Assembly: GCA_041725935.1 (NCBI GenBank) | Contig: JBGRQD010000013.1 | Span: 57,741-121,740, forward strand | DNA from: Marivita sp041725935 | GTDB taxonomy: Bacteria > Pseudomonadota > Alphaproteobacteria > Rhodobacterales > Rhodobacteraceae | DNA: 64,000 nt | Direction: 5' to 3' | Part shown: in pieces, positions 23,765-31,630 of the stretch | Numbering within the stretch: position 1 is the first letter of the stretch | How the letters are laid out: each line of letters begins with the position of its first letter | Program-made: the position numbers and the translations under genes | Notes under the pieces: model-generated | The model's input: the letters and a program-made list of their open reading frames with translations, nothing else | The model's database searches: none | What the model was told of the DNA's origin: nothing

Positions 23765-24691
23765 ATGAAGCATTTTCTGGATATTCACAAAACCGACGCC
23801 GTTGATCTGCGCGCGGTGATCGACCAGGGCATCGCCATGAAGGGCGCGCGCAACGGGCGTCCCAAGGGCGCGCCGGATGACGAGCAGCCGCTGGCCGGGC
23901 GGATGGTGGCGCTGATCTTTGAAAAGCCGTCGACGCGCACGCGGGTGTCGTTCGACGTGGGGGTGCGCCAGATGGGCGGTCAGACCATGGTGCTTTCTGG
24001 CTCGGACATGCAGCTGGGGCATGGTGAAACCATTGCCGACACGGCGCGTGTGATGAGCCGCTATGTCGATCTGATCATGATCCGGACCTTCGACGAGGCG
24101 GTGCTGGAAGAGATGGCCGAGCACGCGACGGTGCCTGTGATCAACGGGCTGACCAACCGCACGCATCCCTGCCAGATCATGGCGGACGTGATGACCTATG
24201 AGGAACATCGCGGACCGATCCGGGGCAAGAAGGTTGTGTGGTGCGGGGACGGCAACAATGTCTGCGCGTCCTTCCTGCATGCCGCCGCACAGTTCGGGTT
24301 CGATTTCACCTTCACCGGACCGGTGCAGCTTGATCCCGAGATGGAGTTTGTTGGCCTTGCCCGGAATGCGGGCGTTTCGGTTGCCATCGAGCGGGATCCG
24401 TTCAAGGCGGTCGAGGGTGCTGACCTTGTTGTCGCAGACACGTGGGTCTCGATGCACGACGCGCAATCTGCCAAGGAGCGGCGGCACAATATGCTGCGGT
24501 CCTATCAGGTGAATGTCGACCTGATGCGCCACGCCAAGCCAGACGCGCTGTTCATGCATTGCCTGCCTGCGCATCGCGGCGAAGAAGTGACGTCCGAGGT
24601 CATGGACGGCCCGCAATCTGTGATCTTTGACGAGGCGGAAAACCGGCTGCATGCGCAAAAGGCGATCATGCGCTACTGTCTGGGGGTCTGA
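23765..24691 (+). CDS. argF: Ornithine carbamoyltransferase
   Basis: Forms citrulline from ornithine and carbamoyl phosphate. The 308-aa protein contains the carbamoyl-phosphate site FEKPSTRTRVSFDVGV (about residues 51-66), NGLTNRTHPCQIMAD, the ornithine-binding DTWVSMHD segment and the catalytic HCLPAHRGEEV (about residues 261-271). It starts 8 bp after argD with GAGGCAGG just upstream, so the two arginine genes are co-transcribed. Confidence 0.96.
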   Translation: MKHFLDIHKTDAVDLRAVIDQGIAMKGARNGRPKGAPDDEQPLAGRMVALIFEKPSTRTRVSFDVGVRQMGGQTMVLSGSDMQLGHGETIADTARVMSRYVDLIMIRTFDEAVLEEMAEHATVPVINGLTNRTHPCQIMADVMTYEEHRGPIRGKKVVWCGDGNNVCASFLHAAAQFGFDFTFTGPVQLDPEMEFVGLARNAGVSVAIERDPFKAVEGADLVVADTWVSMHDAQSAKERRHNMLRSYQVNVDLMRHAKPDALFMHCLPAHRGEEVTSEVMDGPQSVIFDEAENRLHAQKAIMRYCLGV

Positions 24692-24751
24692 TCGTCCGCC
24701 TTGAGGAATGGTGCGTGACTTGCGGGCGGCTTTGCCCGTAAGCATGTGCAT

Positions 24752-24928
24752 ATGAAACACATGCCCAAGAAAACCACCGATGATGCGCTTATTCAGGAGT
24801 ACCTGAACAAGGGTGGCACCGTCAGCGTGGGCAAGACCAAGCCCCTGCCAAGCGCGTTGGGTCTGAGCAACAACCAGTGGAACAACAAGACCACCAAGAA
24901 AGACAAGGCACCGCCCGAGAAGACGTGA
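24752..24928 (+). CDS. Small conserved hypothetical protein
   Basis: 58-aa protein, Lys-rich and soluble, with the core DDALIQEYLNKGGTVSVGKT and a following LGLSNNQWNNK. I recall similar short proteins in other Rhodobacterales, with the EYLxKGGxVxVGKTKP pattern, but no function. Coding composition is good. The start is uncertain: an upstream GTG (24746), this ATG and another ATG at 24761 are all in frame, and no strong Shine-Dalgarno separates them. It sits between argF and the ArsC-like gene in the same direction. Confidence 0.7.
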   Translation: MKHMPKKTTDDALIQEYLNKGGTVSVGKTKPLPSALGLSNNQWNNKTTKKDKAPPEKT

Positions 24929-24962
24929 CATTTCGGCGGCACCGGAAAAAGGAGACCACGCT

Positions 24963-25301
24963 GTGGTGATCTATGGATTGAGCACGTGTTCGGAGTGTCG
25001 AAAGGCGCAGAAGGCGCTGGAGGCAGAAGGCCGGGACGTCAGCTTGCGCGATATTCGGGCAGAACCGCTGAGCGAGGCTGAATTGGCCGAGTTCATCACG
25101 GAATTCGGTGACCGTCTGGTCGATCGCTCGACCAATGATTACCGGGCCTTGAGCGCTTGGCAGAAGGCGTCCGAGGTTGACGCTCAGATCGCGGCACAGC
25201 CCAAGGTGATGGCCCGCCCGATCATCCGGGACGGGGACAGGCTGTACCTGGGATGGGATGCTGCGATTCAGGCTGCGGTGTTGGCAGGTTCGGCGCGCTG
25301 A
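24963..25301 (+). CDS. ArsC/Spx-family thioredoxin-fold protein
   Basis: 112-aa protein of the ArsC/Spx/YffB family. It begins VIYGLSTCSECRKAQKALEA with a Cys pair, C-S-E-C, at about residues 9-12, and has DIRAEPLSEAEL and a later KVMARPIIRDGDRLYLGW that matches the RP(I/L) motif of ArsC-like proteins. Arsenate reductases usually have a CxxS/T site and an Arg triad; here only some are evident, so general thiol redox is as likely as arsenate reduction. The start is GTG (24963, or a second GTG directly after it) with AAGGAGA upstream. It converges on yidD. Confidence 0.82.
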   Translation: MVIYGLSTCSECRKAQKALEAEGRDVSLRDIRAEPLSEAELAEFITEFGDRLVDRSTNDYRALSAWQKASEVDAQIAAQPKVMARPIIRDGDRLYLGWDAAIQAAVLAGSAR

Positions 25302-25303
25302 CG

Positions 25304-25525
25304 TCAGTCCGGCACGTTGTCTATGCCCGAGCTGCCCCAAGGGTGGCAGCGGCCGATGCGGCGCACTGTGAGCCAGCCGCCCTTGATCCCGCCATGTTTG
25401 CGCAGCGCTTCGAGCGCGTAGGCCGAGCAGGTCGGGTGGTAGCGGCAATTGTGTCCGACCCAAGGGGAGAAGATCAGGCGATAGGCGCGGACGGGCAGGG
25501 CAAGTGTCCAGGCAAGCGGCGTCAT
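25304..25525 (-). CDS. yidD: Membrane protein insertion efficiency factor YidD
   Basis: 73-aa amphipathic protein that assists YidC-dependent membrane insertion. It contains the family signature FSPWVGHNCRYHPTCSAYALEAL (residues split here as FSPWVGHNCRYHPTCS then AYALEAL), followed by HGGIKGGWLTVRRIGRCHPW. The ATG overlaps the rnpA stop by 4 bp, which fixes the start; upstream in-frame sequence belongs to rnpA. Operon rpmH-rnpA-yidD. Confidence 0.93.
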   Translation of the reverse strand: MTPLAWTLALPVRAYRLIFSPWVGHNCRYHPTCSAYALEALRKHGGIKGGWLTVRRIGRCHPWGSSGIDNVPD

Positions 25526-25926
25526 GTCGGGGCGTGGATTTTGCGCAGCGCGTAGGTCAGATCGCTTTTGAGCGCCTGGAAGTCGCGGTCGATGGTGACG
25601 CCGGGGCGGCCAATCAGCACGTAATCCCAACCGGGTTGCGCACCGGGCAACAAGGCTTCAGCCACAACGGCACGCAGACGACGCTTGGCACGGTTGCGGG
25701 CCACGGCATTGCCGATCTTCTTGGAGCAGGTATAGCCGACCCGGATCGTGGGATCGCCGTCATCGCGGTGCCTTGCCTGCAGCAACATGCCATCGGTGCC
25801 CCGACGCAGGGCGCGGGCGGCACGCAGGAAATCGGCGCGGTGGCGAAGCACCGTTACAGGGGGACATGACAACACCGCCGGAGGCGTGTTTCCCCTTGTG
25901 TCCAAGGAGGCCTCCGGCGGTGTCAT
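25522..25926 (-). CDS. rnpA: Ribonuclease P protein component
   Basis: Protein subunit of RNase P, which trims the 5' leader of pre-tRNAs. The conserved core is VGYTCSKKIGNAVARNRAKR (about residues 63-82), the RNA-contacting RNR motif, followed by RLRAVVAEAL. The 134-aa length includes an N-terminal extension of about 25 residues (MTPPEASLDTRGNTPPAVLS) before the first conserved strand. That extension is encoded by a large inverted repeat (25863-25929), so either the true start is inside the gene or translation passes through a hairpin. It lies 28 bp after rpmH. Confidence 0.92.
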   Translation of the reverse strand: MTPPEASLDTRGNTPPAVLSCPPVTVLRHRADFLRAARALRRGTDGMLLQARHRDDGDPTIRVGYTCSKKIGNAVARNRAKRRLRAVVAEALLPGAQPGWDYVLIGRPGVTIDRDFQALKSDLTYALRKIHAPT

Positions 25927-25929
25927 GTC
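25863..25929 (-). repeat. 20-bp inverted repeat at the 5' end of rnpA
   Basis: The left arm 25863-25885 and right arm 25910-25929 are complementary over 20 bp, interrupted only by a three-base bulge in the left arm; the loop is 24 bases. In the rnpA mRNA this would make a very stable GC-rich hairpin (CACCGCC and GCCTCCGG cores) that includes the predicted start codon and the first 21 codons. There is no T-run after it, so it does not look like an ordinary terminator. Confidence 0.85.
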
Positions 25930-25954
25930 AGATTGCCTGCTGTGTCGCGGGCGC

Positions 25955-26089
25955 TTACGCGCTCAGCGACTTGCGGCCACGTGCGCGGCGCGCGTTCAGG
26001 ATCTTGCGGCCCGCCTTGGTGGCCATGCGCGCACGGAAACCGTGGCGGCGCTTGCGAACGAGGTTCGAGGGCTGATAGGTGCGTTTCAT
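25955..26089 (-). CDS. rpmH: 50S ribosomal protein L34
   Basis: 44-aa ribosomal protein of the large subunit, beginning [18 protein letters not shown] and ending [18 protein letters not shown], which is textbook L34. The internal ATG at 26089 is the correct start; a longer in-frame reading upstream has no protein character. It is first in rpmH-rnpA-yidD and has a clear sigma70 promoter 68 bp upstream. Confidence 0.97.
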
Positions 26090-26156
26090 CGCGTCCAACT
26101 CCGTTTGATCGGGCCGGGCCGCGCGGATTCGGCGACCGGTCGTATTTGAAGCCCGT

Positions 26157-26185
26157 GCTATAGGCAGGTGCCTTTGGGTTGTCAA
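26157..26185 (-). promoter_or_regulatory. Sigma70 promoter of rpmH
   Basis: On the minus strand TTGACA (26185-26180) is followed after exactly 17 bases by TATAGC (26162-26157). This near-consensus pair lies about 68 bp before the rpmH ATG and would drive the ribosomal protein operon strongly. Confidence 0.85.
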
Positions 26186-26551
26186 ACGCTGTGTAGGGAA
26201 TTTCCGCGTTTTCCTGTCGCTTGCCTGAAGTCGGCAATGAAGTCTCGCCGGTTGTTACAACACGTGACGCTGTTTGGAGAATGCAGACACGCCGTCTGTG
26301 GCCATTCCTCGGCATGGTTTTCTGAAACACTCTCACACGGCGGCGTGTGGTGCTGTCACAGACTGCAATATTGCCGCTGGCCCCAGCGGCGGAATGTTTC
26401 AATCCGGACGCTCAGGGCAACGATTCTCACGTTAACGCGGGGTGTCGATCAAGCAGGCGTGAGGCGGGTGTTGCTGCGTGGCTGCAAGGGGCATCTTTCC
26501 CTCAAGCAAACCGCAACAGTTAAAGAGGGGGCCGACTGAGGCCTGTATGAC
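26186..26551. other. Intergenic region with three successive small hairpins
   Basis: Between the rpmH promoter and the TMEM64-like gene. No protein with family character is visible. Three compact inverted repeats follow each other: CAGAC-acgcc-GTCTG (26284-26298), CACAC-ggcggc-GTGTG (26334-26349) and GCCGCTGG-cc-CCAGCGGC (26373-26390). They could belong to a structured untranslated leader or a small RNA, but none has a T-run and I cannot name one. Confidence 0.35.
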
Positions 26552-27286
26552 ATGAGCGATATGACAGACACACAAGACACCTCGGCGTGGAAGCGCTACG
26601 CCCCGTTGATCACCATTGTCGCGGTTGCCATCATTGGCGCCGTGACGCTGCGGGATTACCTGAGTTTCGAGACACTTGCGGCCAACCGCGAGTCGTTGGA
26701 AGCATTCCGTGATGCCAACTACCTTGTGACTGCGGGGCTGTTCATGCTGGCCTATGTGGTGATCGTCGGGTTCTCCCTGCCCGGTGCGACCATTGCGACG
26801 CTGACGGGCGGGTTCCTGTTCGGAGTGTTCCCCGGCGCGCTGTTCAACGTGCTGGCGGCCACCATCGGCGCAACCCTGATCTTTCTCGCAGCGCGCCACG
26901 GGCTGGGCGAAAAGCTGGCAGCCAAGATGCATACCAGCCAGGGGGCGGTCCGCAAGATCAAGGACGGGATCGACGAGAACCAGTGGTCGATGCTGTTCCT
27001 GATCCGGCTGGTGCCTGCGGTGCCGTTCTTCGTGGCCAACCTTGTGCCCGCGCTTGTGGGGGTACCGCTTTATCGGTTCTTCGTGTCGACCTTCCTTGGA
27101 ATCATTCCGGGGGGTGTGGTCTATACGTCCGTCGGTGCCGGTCTGGGCGAGGTCTTTGCCCGTGGTGAGACACCCAACCTCGGGATCATCTTCGAGCCGC
27201 ATATCCTGCTGCCGATCCTCGGACTGTGTGTGTTGGCGATCCTGCCGGTCATCCTGAAGGCCGTTCGCGGCAAGAAAGGGCTCTGA
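26552..27286 (+). CDS. TVP38/TMEM64 family membrane protein
   Basis: 244-aa inner-membrane protein of the DedA-like TVP38/TMEM64 (VTT domain) family. After a first helix (about residues 16-34) it has YVVIVGFSLPGATIATLTGG, FGVFPGALFNVLAATIGATL and the signature FLIRLVPAVPFFVANLVPAL with its re-entrant helix, then FLGIIPGGVVYTSVGAGLG. These proteins are implicated in lipid scrambling or proton-coupled transport; the exact role here is unknown. The next gene, a flavoprotein disulfide reductase, starts 3 bp after its stop, a pairing seen in many proteobacteria. Confidence 0.9.
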   Translation: MSDMTDTQDTSAWKRYAPLITIVAVAIIGAVTLRDYLSFETLAANRESLEAFRDANYLVTAGLFMLAYVVIVGFSLPGATIATLTGGFLFGVFPGALFNVLAATIGATLIFLAARHGLGEKLAAKMHTSQGAVRKIKDGIDENQWSMLFLIRLVPAVPFFVANLVPALVGVPLYRFFVSTFLGIIPGGVVYTSVGAGLGEVFARGETPNLGIIFEPHILLPILGLCVLAILPVILKAVRGKKGL

Positions 27287-27288
27287 TC

Positions 27289-28707
27289 ATGGAAAAGATC
27301 AAGACGGATGTTCTGGTGATCGGGGCCGGTTCCGGCGGGTTGTCGGTGGCAGCAGGTGCGTCGCAGATGGGGGCCAGCGTTGTCCTGCTCGAAAAGCACA
27401 AGATGGGAGGCGATTGCCTGAACTATGGCTGCGTGCCGTCAAAGGCGCTGATCGCATCGGGCAAGGTGGCCTATGCGATGTCCCATGCGGACCGCTATGG
27501 CCTCGCGTCTGTCACACCGCAGGTGGGCTACGCCGCCGCCAAGGATCATGTCGCCGATGTCATCGGGCAGATCGAACCGATGGACAGCCAGGAACGGTTC
27601 GAAGGCATGGGCGTGCGGGTGATCCGTGAACACGGGCACTTTGTGTCACCGACCGAGGTGGAGGCTGGCAACTATCGCATCACCGCACGCAGGGTGGTGA
27701 TCGCCACCGGGTCGTCGCCCTTTGTGCCGCCGATCCCCGGTCTGGAAAAACTGCCGTACATCACCAACGAAACGCTTTGGGAACTGCGCGAACAGCCGGA
27801 GCATCTGCTTGTCATCGGCGGTGGCCCCATCGGCATGGAGATGGCGCAGGCGCATCTGCGGCTTGGCTCGAAGGTCACAGTGATCGAAGGCGCCGTTGCT
27901 CTGGGCAAGGACGACCCGGAAATGGCTGCGATCGTTCTGGACGCGCTGCGCGACGAGGGGCTGGAGATTGCGGAAGGCTCGAACGCCAAGGAAGTGCGTG
28001 GCACTGCCGGTGCCATCGAGGTCGAGACCGAGGACGGTCGCGTGTTCAAAGGCTCGCATATTCTTGTCGCGGTGGGGCGCAAGGCGAACACCGGGGGCCT
28101 TGATCTCGACAAGGCGGGAATCAAGACGACCCGCTTCGGGATCGAGGTTGACGATACCCTGCGCACGTCGAACAAGCGCGTTTATGCGATTGGCGATGTC
28201 GCGGGCGGCCTGCAATTCACCCATGTTGCCGGCTATCATGCCGGTGTGATCATCCGGTCGATGCTGTTCGGTCTGCCGTCAAAGGCGACGACGCGGCACA
28301 TTCCCTGGGCGACTTACACTCAGCCGGAACTGGCACAGGTCGGCCTGACCGAGGCGCAGGCGAAAAAGGAACATGGAACCAAGCTTGAGGTTGTGCGTTT
28401 CCACTTCCATCATAATGATCGTGCCATTGCAGAACGCAAGACACGCGGTCTGATCAAGGTTATGGTGGTCAAGGGCCGTCCGGTCGGCGCATCCATTGCC
28501 GGCGAACAGGCGGGCGAATTGATCAACCTGTGGGCACTGGTGATCGCCAACAAGATGAAGATGAGCCAGATTGCCAACATGGTCGCGCCGTATCCCACCA
28601 TTGGAGAGCTTAACAAACGTGCGGCGGGTGCTTACTTTTCGCCGCGACTGTTCGAGAGTGATACCGTTAAGAAAGTTGTCGGATTTGTTCAGAAGTGGCT
28701 GCCGTAA
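27289..28707 (+). CDS. Mercuric reductase-like FAD/NAD disulfide oxidoreductase
   Basis: 472-aa class I pyridine nucleotide-disulfide oxidoreductase. The FAD motif DVLVIGAGSGGLSVAAGAS (about residues 6-24), the redox-active pair GGDCLNYGCVPSKAL (Cys x4 Cys, about residues 41-46), the NAD motif VIGGGPIGMEMAQA and the second FAD site YAIGDVAGG are all present. It lacks the N-terminal metal-binding domain and the C-terminal Cys pair of true MerA, so mercury reduction is unlikely. Lipoamide dehydrogenase is possible, but no 2-oxo-acid dehydrogenase genes are nearby. It follows the TMEM64-type gene by 3 bp, suggesting a joint membrane/redox function. Confidence 0.9.
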   Translation: MEKIKTDVLVIGAGSGGLSVAAGASQMGASVVLLEKHKMGGDCLNYGCVPSKALIASGKVAYAMSHADRYGLASVTPQVGYAAAKDHVADVIGQIEPMDSQERFEGMGVRVIREHGHFVSPTEVEAGNYRITARRVVIATGSSPFVPPIPGLEKLPYITNETLWELREQPEHLLVIGGGPIGMEMAQAHLRLGSKVTVIEGAVALGKDDPEMAAIVLDALRDEGLEIAEGSNAKEVRGTAGAIEVETEDGRVFKGSHILVAVGRKANTGGLDLDKAGIKTTRFGIEVDDTLRTSNKRVYAIGDVAGGLQFTHVAGYHAGVIIRSMLFGLPSKATTRHIPWATYTQPELAQVGLTEAQAKKEHGTKLEVVRFHFHHNDRAIAERKTRGLIKVMVVKGRPVGASIAGEQAGELINLWALVIANKMKMSQIANMVAPYPTIGELNKRAAGAYFSPRLFESDTVKKVVGFVQKWLP

Positions 28708-28731
28708 CATGACGGGCCCCGGAGCGAAGCC

Positions 28732-30114
28732 GTGTTGAATTCGCTCTCGGGCCGTTTCCTGATCCTCACCACCATCTTCGTGATGCTGGCGGAGGTGATG
28801 ATCTTCGTGCCGTCGATCGCGCGATATCGCGAGGATTTTTTGCTGAACCGGCTGGAGCGGGCGCAGATCGCCTCGCTTGCTCTGTTGGCGGATGACATGA
28901 TCGACACCGAACTCGAGGCAGAGCTGTTGCTGAACGCGGGTGTCTTCAACGTGGTGCTGCGTCGGGACGAATTGCGGCAACTTGTGCTGTCCTCCCCCAT
29001 GCCGAGCGAAGTGGCGCAGACCTTCGATCTGCGCGAGGCGACAGCGCTGACCCTGATCAAGGACGCGATGGCGCGGCTGATCAATCCCGAGGACGAGACG
29101 ATCCGCGTGATCGGCAACCCCTTCCGCGATGGCGGTCTGCTGATCGAGATCACGCTGGATACCGGCGAATTGCGCATGGCGATGATCGACTACGGCCTGC
29201 GCATCCTTGTGCTGTCGGCGGTGATTTCGATTTTTACCGCCAGCCTGTTGTTTCTTGCGGTCCGGGTGCTGCTGGTCAAGCCGATCAAGGGTGTGGTCGG
29301 CCATATGCAAAGCTACGCCAAGGCCCCCGAGGATGCGCGGCGGATCATTCAGCCCTCGGCCCGCGTGACCGAATTGCGCGACGCCGAAAAGGCGTTGCAA
29401 TCGCTGCAGACTCAGCTGACCCAGGCGCTCAAGCAAAAGGAACGGCTGGCACAGCTTGGCGGGGCCGTGGCCCGCGTGAGCCACGACCTGCGCAACATCC
29501 TGACCTCGGCGCAGCTGTTTACCGACCGCATCGAGATGAGCGAAGACCCGGCAGTCAAGCGGATGGCCCCAAAGCTGGTCAACTCCATCACCCGCGCTGT
29601 GTCTCTTTGTGAAAGCACGCTGGCGTTCGGGCGCGCCGAAGAGCCTGCGCCGACGCTGACGCTGTTCAACCTCGCACAGCTGGTCTCGGACGTGCTGGAT
29701 AGTGAACGTCTGGCCATCGGCGACTTCGATTTGAGCCTGAGCGTCGATGTGCCCGGCAACCTGATGGTGCGTGCCGATCCCGAACAGCTCTACCGAGTGG
29801 TGTCGAACCTCGTGCGCAATGCCCGACAGGCGATCACCGGCACCGGGCAAGCGGGCGAGATCAATGTGGCTGCCAAGATCTGCGATGAGGCGTGGTGCAT
29901 CGATATTACCGATACAGGTCCCGGCCTGCCGCCAAAGGCGGTTGAGCATCTGTTTCAGCCTTTCCAGGGCGGCGCGCGAAAGGGCGGTTCGGGACTCGGG
30001 CTCGCCATCGCCGAGGAACTTGTGCGCGGCCACGGTGGAACCCTGACGCTAGTCAATACCGACAAGACAGGCACCGCGTTCCGTATTCGGTTGCCCATGG
30101 GTGGCCTTGGCTAG
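28732..30114 (+). CDS. Sensor histidine kinase
   Basis: 460-aa membrane histidine kinase. It has a first membrane helix near the N-terminus (about residues 8-27), a periplasmic sensor region to about residue 155, a second helix (ISIFTASLLFLAVRVLLV) and a HAMP-like linker. The kinase core has the H-box VARVSHDLRNILTSAQLFTD (His at about residue 250), the N-box VSNLVRNARQAI, the G1 box DTGPGLPP and the G2 box GGSGLGLAIAEEL. The start is GTG (28732) or the next codon TTG. No response regulator lies next to it, so its partner is unknown; it follows the disulfide reductase by 24 bp in the same direction. Confidence 0.92.
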   Translation: MLNSLSGRFLILTTIFVMLAEVMIFVPSIARYREDFLLNRLERAQIASLALLADDMIDTELEAELLLNAGVFNVVLRRDELRQLVLSSPMPSEVAQTFDLREATALTLIKDAMARLINPEDETIRVIGNPFRDGGLLIEITLDTGELRMAMIDYGLRILVLSAVISIFTASLLFLAVRVLLVKPIKGVVGHMQSYAKAPEDARRIIQPSARVTELRDAEKALQSLQTQLTQALKQKERLAQLGGAVARVSHDLRNILTSAQLFTDRIEMSEDPAVKRMAPKLVNSITRAVSLCESTLAFGRAEEPAPTLTLFNLAQLVSDVLDSERLAIGDFDLSLSVDVPGNLMVRADPEQLYRVVSNLVRNARQAITGTGQAGEINVAAKICDEAWCIDITDTGPGLPPKAVEHLFQPFQGGARKGGSGLGLAIAEELVRGHGGTLTLVNTDKTGTAFRIRLPMGGLG

Positions 30115-30167
30115 AAGGCTGCGGACAGGTGCGCCGACAAGGCGCAAAACTTTCTTGGAATTTGCGC

Positions 30168-30196
30168 TTGCATCGCCCCTGCGCTGGGTCTATCCC
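30168..30196 (+). promoter_or_regulatory. Probable sigma70 promoter of tRNA-Arg(ACG)
   Basis: TTGCAT (30168-30173) and TATCCC (30191-30196) are separated by 17 bases, and the tRNA begins ten bases after the second box. The boxes are imperfect but the geometry fits. Confidence 0.5.
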
Positions 30197-30205
30197 ACGC
30201 CTCGT

Positions 30206-30282
30206 GGACCGATAGCTCAGCTGGATAGAGTACTTGACTACGAATCAAGGGGTCGGGGGTTCGAATCCTCCTCGGTCCGCCA
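30206..30282 (+). tRNA. tRNA-Arg (anticodon ACG)
   Basis: 77-nt tRNA with the CCA end encoded. The acceptor stem pairs GGACCGA with TCGGTCC, the D-arm is TAGCTCAGCTGGATAGAG, the anticodon arm CTTGA-CTACGAA-TCAAG places ACG in the loop, and the T-arm is GGGGGTTCGAATCCTCC. A-to-I editing of the first anticodon base would let it read CGN codons. Confidence 0.97.
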
Positions 30283-30391
30283 CTTCACCCTAATATAGCG
30301 TTGCATGAACAGGTTCCTGTGGAACAGCAAGCTGTCCGTGCCTTTGTCGCTGATTACCCAGAAACCCATGGCCCGATGACCTGACCGCCGG

Positions 30392-31630
30392 TCAGGCTGC
30401 GCTGCGGGGTTTGGCGAAGGTTGGGGATTGGACGATACCCGCGTCGAAAAGTTGCGCGATCTCGGTGCCGGAACAGCGCGCGACATTCGACAGGATCTCT
30501 TCCGTGTGTTGCCCCAAGGCAGGGGCCGGGCGCGCGTCAAGGCGCTGCGTTGCTCCGAAAGATGCCGGATGTGACGGGACTCGGAATCGTCCGATCCCCG
30601 GCTGCATGACTTCGGAAAAGATCGGGTTCTCTGCGCTCAGGTCCGGGTCCAGTTCGACTGCCTCGCGCACGCTGCGGAATTCGGACCATGTCAGCCCGGC
30701 CTCGTTGAACGCGGCCTCGAAATCGGGAACGCGGCGTTGGGCGAACCATGGCTTCAGGATCGCGGTGATGTCGTCGCGGAACCGCCAGCGGTTGCCTTCC
30801 TCGGCCAACGACACGCCGAGCCGCTGTTCCAGTGCGGTCATCTCCTCGACCGTGCCCGTCGCCTTGCAGATGCCGCGCCATTGGCGGTCGGTCAGGCCAA
30901 TCACCATCACGCGGCGGCCATCGGCGCAGACGAAATCCTGACCGTAGGCACCGTAGAGCGCGTTGCCGGACTTGCCGCGATCCTCGGTGTTCAGGGTCAC
31001 GTCCCCGATCATTCCCAGATGCCCCAGGGTGGCGGCGGCCACATCCTTGAGCGCGATCTCAACCTCCTGCCCACCATGTCCGCGCAGCCGGTGGCGTTCG
31101 GCGGCCAAAAGCGCCGAAACACACATATTGCCCGCAATGAGGTCCCACGCGGGCAGCGCATGCGCCACGGGATCGTCGCTGTCCGCGGGGCCGGTCATGT
31201 GCGGGATGCCCAAGGCGGGATTGACCGTGTAATCCACCTGCGGTCGCCCGTGCCTGTCGCCGGTCAGCGTGACCATGACAAGATCGGGGCGATGCTGGCT
31301 GAGGGTTTCGTGATCCATCCAGCCGCGCACCCGCAGGTTGGTCAGGAAGAGACCCGCATCGTCGCCCGGCGCGGTGATGATCCGAGTGATCAGCTCGCGC
31401 CCCTGCGGAGATTTCATGTCCACGGCAATGGATTTCTTGCCCTTGTTCATGCCCGCCCAGAACAGGCTTTCGCCATTCGGCGCAAGTGGCCAGCGCCCGG
31501 CATCCAGCCCGCCGCCAAGACGGTCAAAGCGGATCACCTCGGCCCCCATCTGCGCAAGCGTCATGCCCGCAAGGGGCACGGCGACAAACGCCGATCCTTC
31601 GACAACGCGCATTCCCTTGAGGATGCCCAT
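30392..31630 (-). CDS. CaiB/BaiF (family III) CoA-transferase
   Basis: 412-aa family III CoA-transferase, moving CoA between acyl groups. It begins MGILKGMRVVEGSAFVAVPLAGMTLAQMGAEV in pieces typical of the family (GMRVVEGSAFVAVP then LAGMTLAQMGAEVIRFD), and has a catalytic Asp candidate in the GYGQDF-like stretch ALYGAYGQDFVCADG. The ATG overlaps the stop of the upstream MaoC-type hydratase gene by 4 bp. In the mesaconyl-CoA pathway a CoA-transferase (Mct) works with a hydratase (Meh) of just this kind, so a mesaconyl- or itaconyl-type substrate is a reasonable inference. Confidence 0.85.
   Translation of the reverse strand: MGILKGMRVVEGSAFVAVPLAGMTLAQMGAEVIRFDRLGGGLDAGRWPLAPNGESLFWAGMNKGKKSIAVDMKSPQGRELITRIITAPGDDAGLFLTNLRVRGWMDHETLSQHRPDLVMVTLTGDRHGRPQVDYTVNPALGIPHMTGPADSDDPVAHALPAWDLIAGNMCVSALLAAERHRLRGHGGQEVEIALKDVAAATLGHLGMIGDVTLNTEDRGKSGNALYGAYGQDFVCADGRRVMVIGLTDRQWRGICKATGTVEEMTALEQRLGVSLAEEGNRWRFRDDITAILKPWFAQRRVPDFEAAFNEAGLTWSEFRSVREAVELDPDLSAENPIFSEVMQPGIGRFRVPSHPASFGATQRLDARPAPALGQHTEEILSNVARCSGTEIAQLFDAGIVQSPTFAKPRSAA

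Noticed and set aside
23612..24931. 439-codon minus-strand frame opposite argF
   Set aside because: Shadow of the well-supported argF and argD genes, with His/Arg-rich content typical of antisense frames.
25863..25929. Hairpin considered as a terminator between rpmH and rnpA
   Set aside because: No T-run follows it on the minus strand and it lies inside the predicted rnpA coding region.
27289..28707. Considered as a mercury resistance gene merA
   Set aside because: No N-terminal metal-binding domain, no C-terminal Cys pair and no merT, merP or merR nearby.
28279..30033. 584-codon minus-strand frame opposite the histidine kinase
   Set aside because: Antisense shadow; the plus-strand kinase has complete H, N and G boxes.
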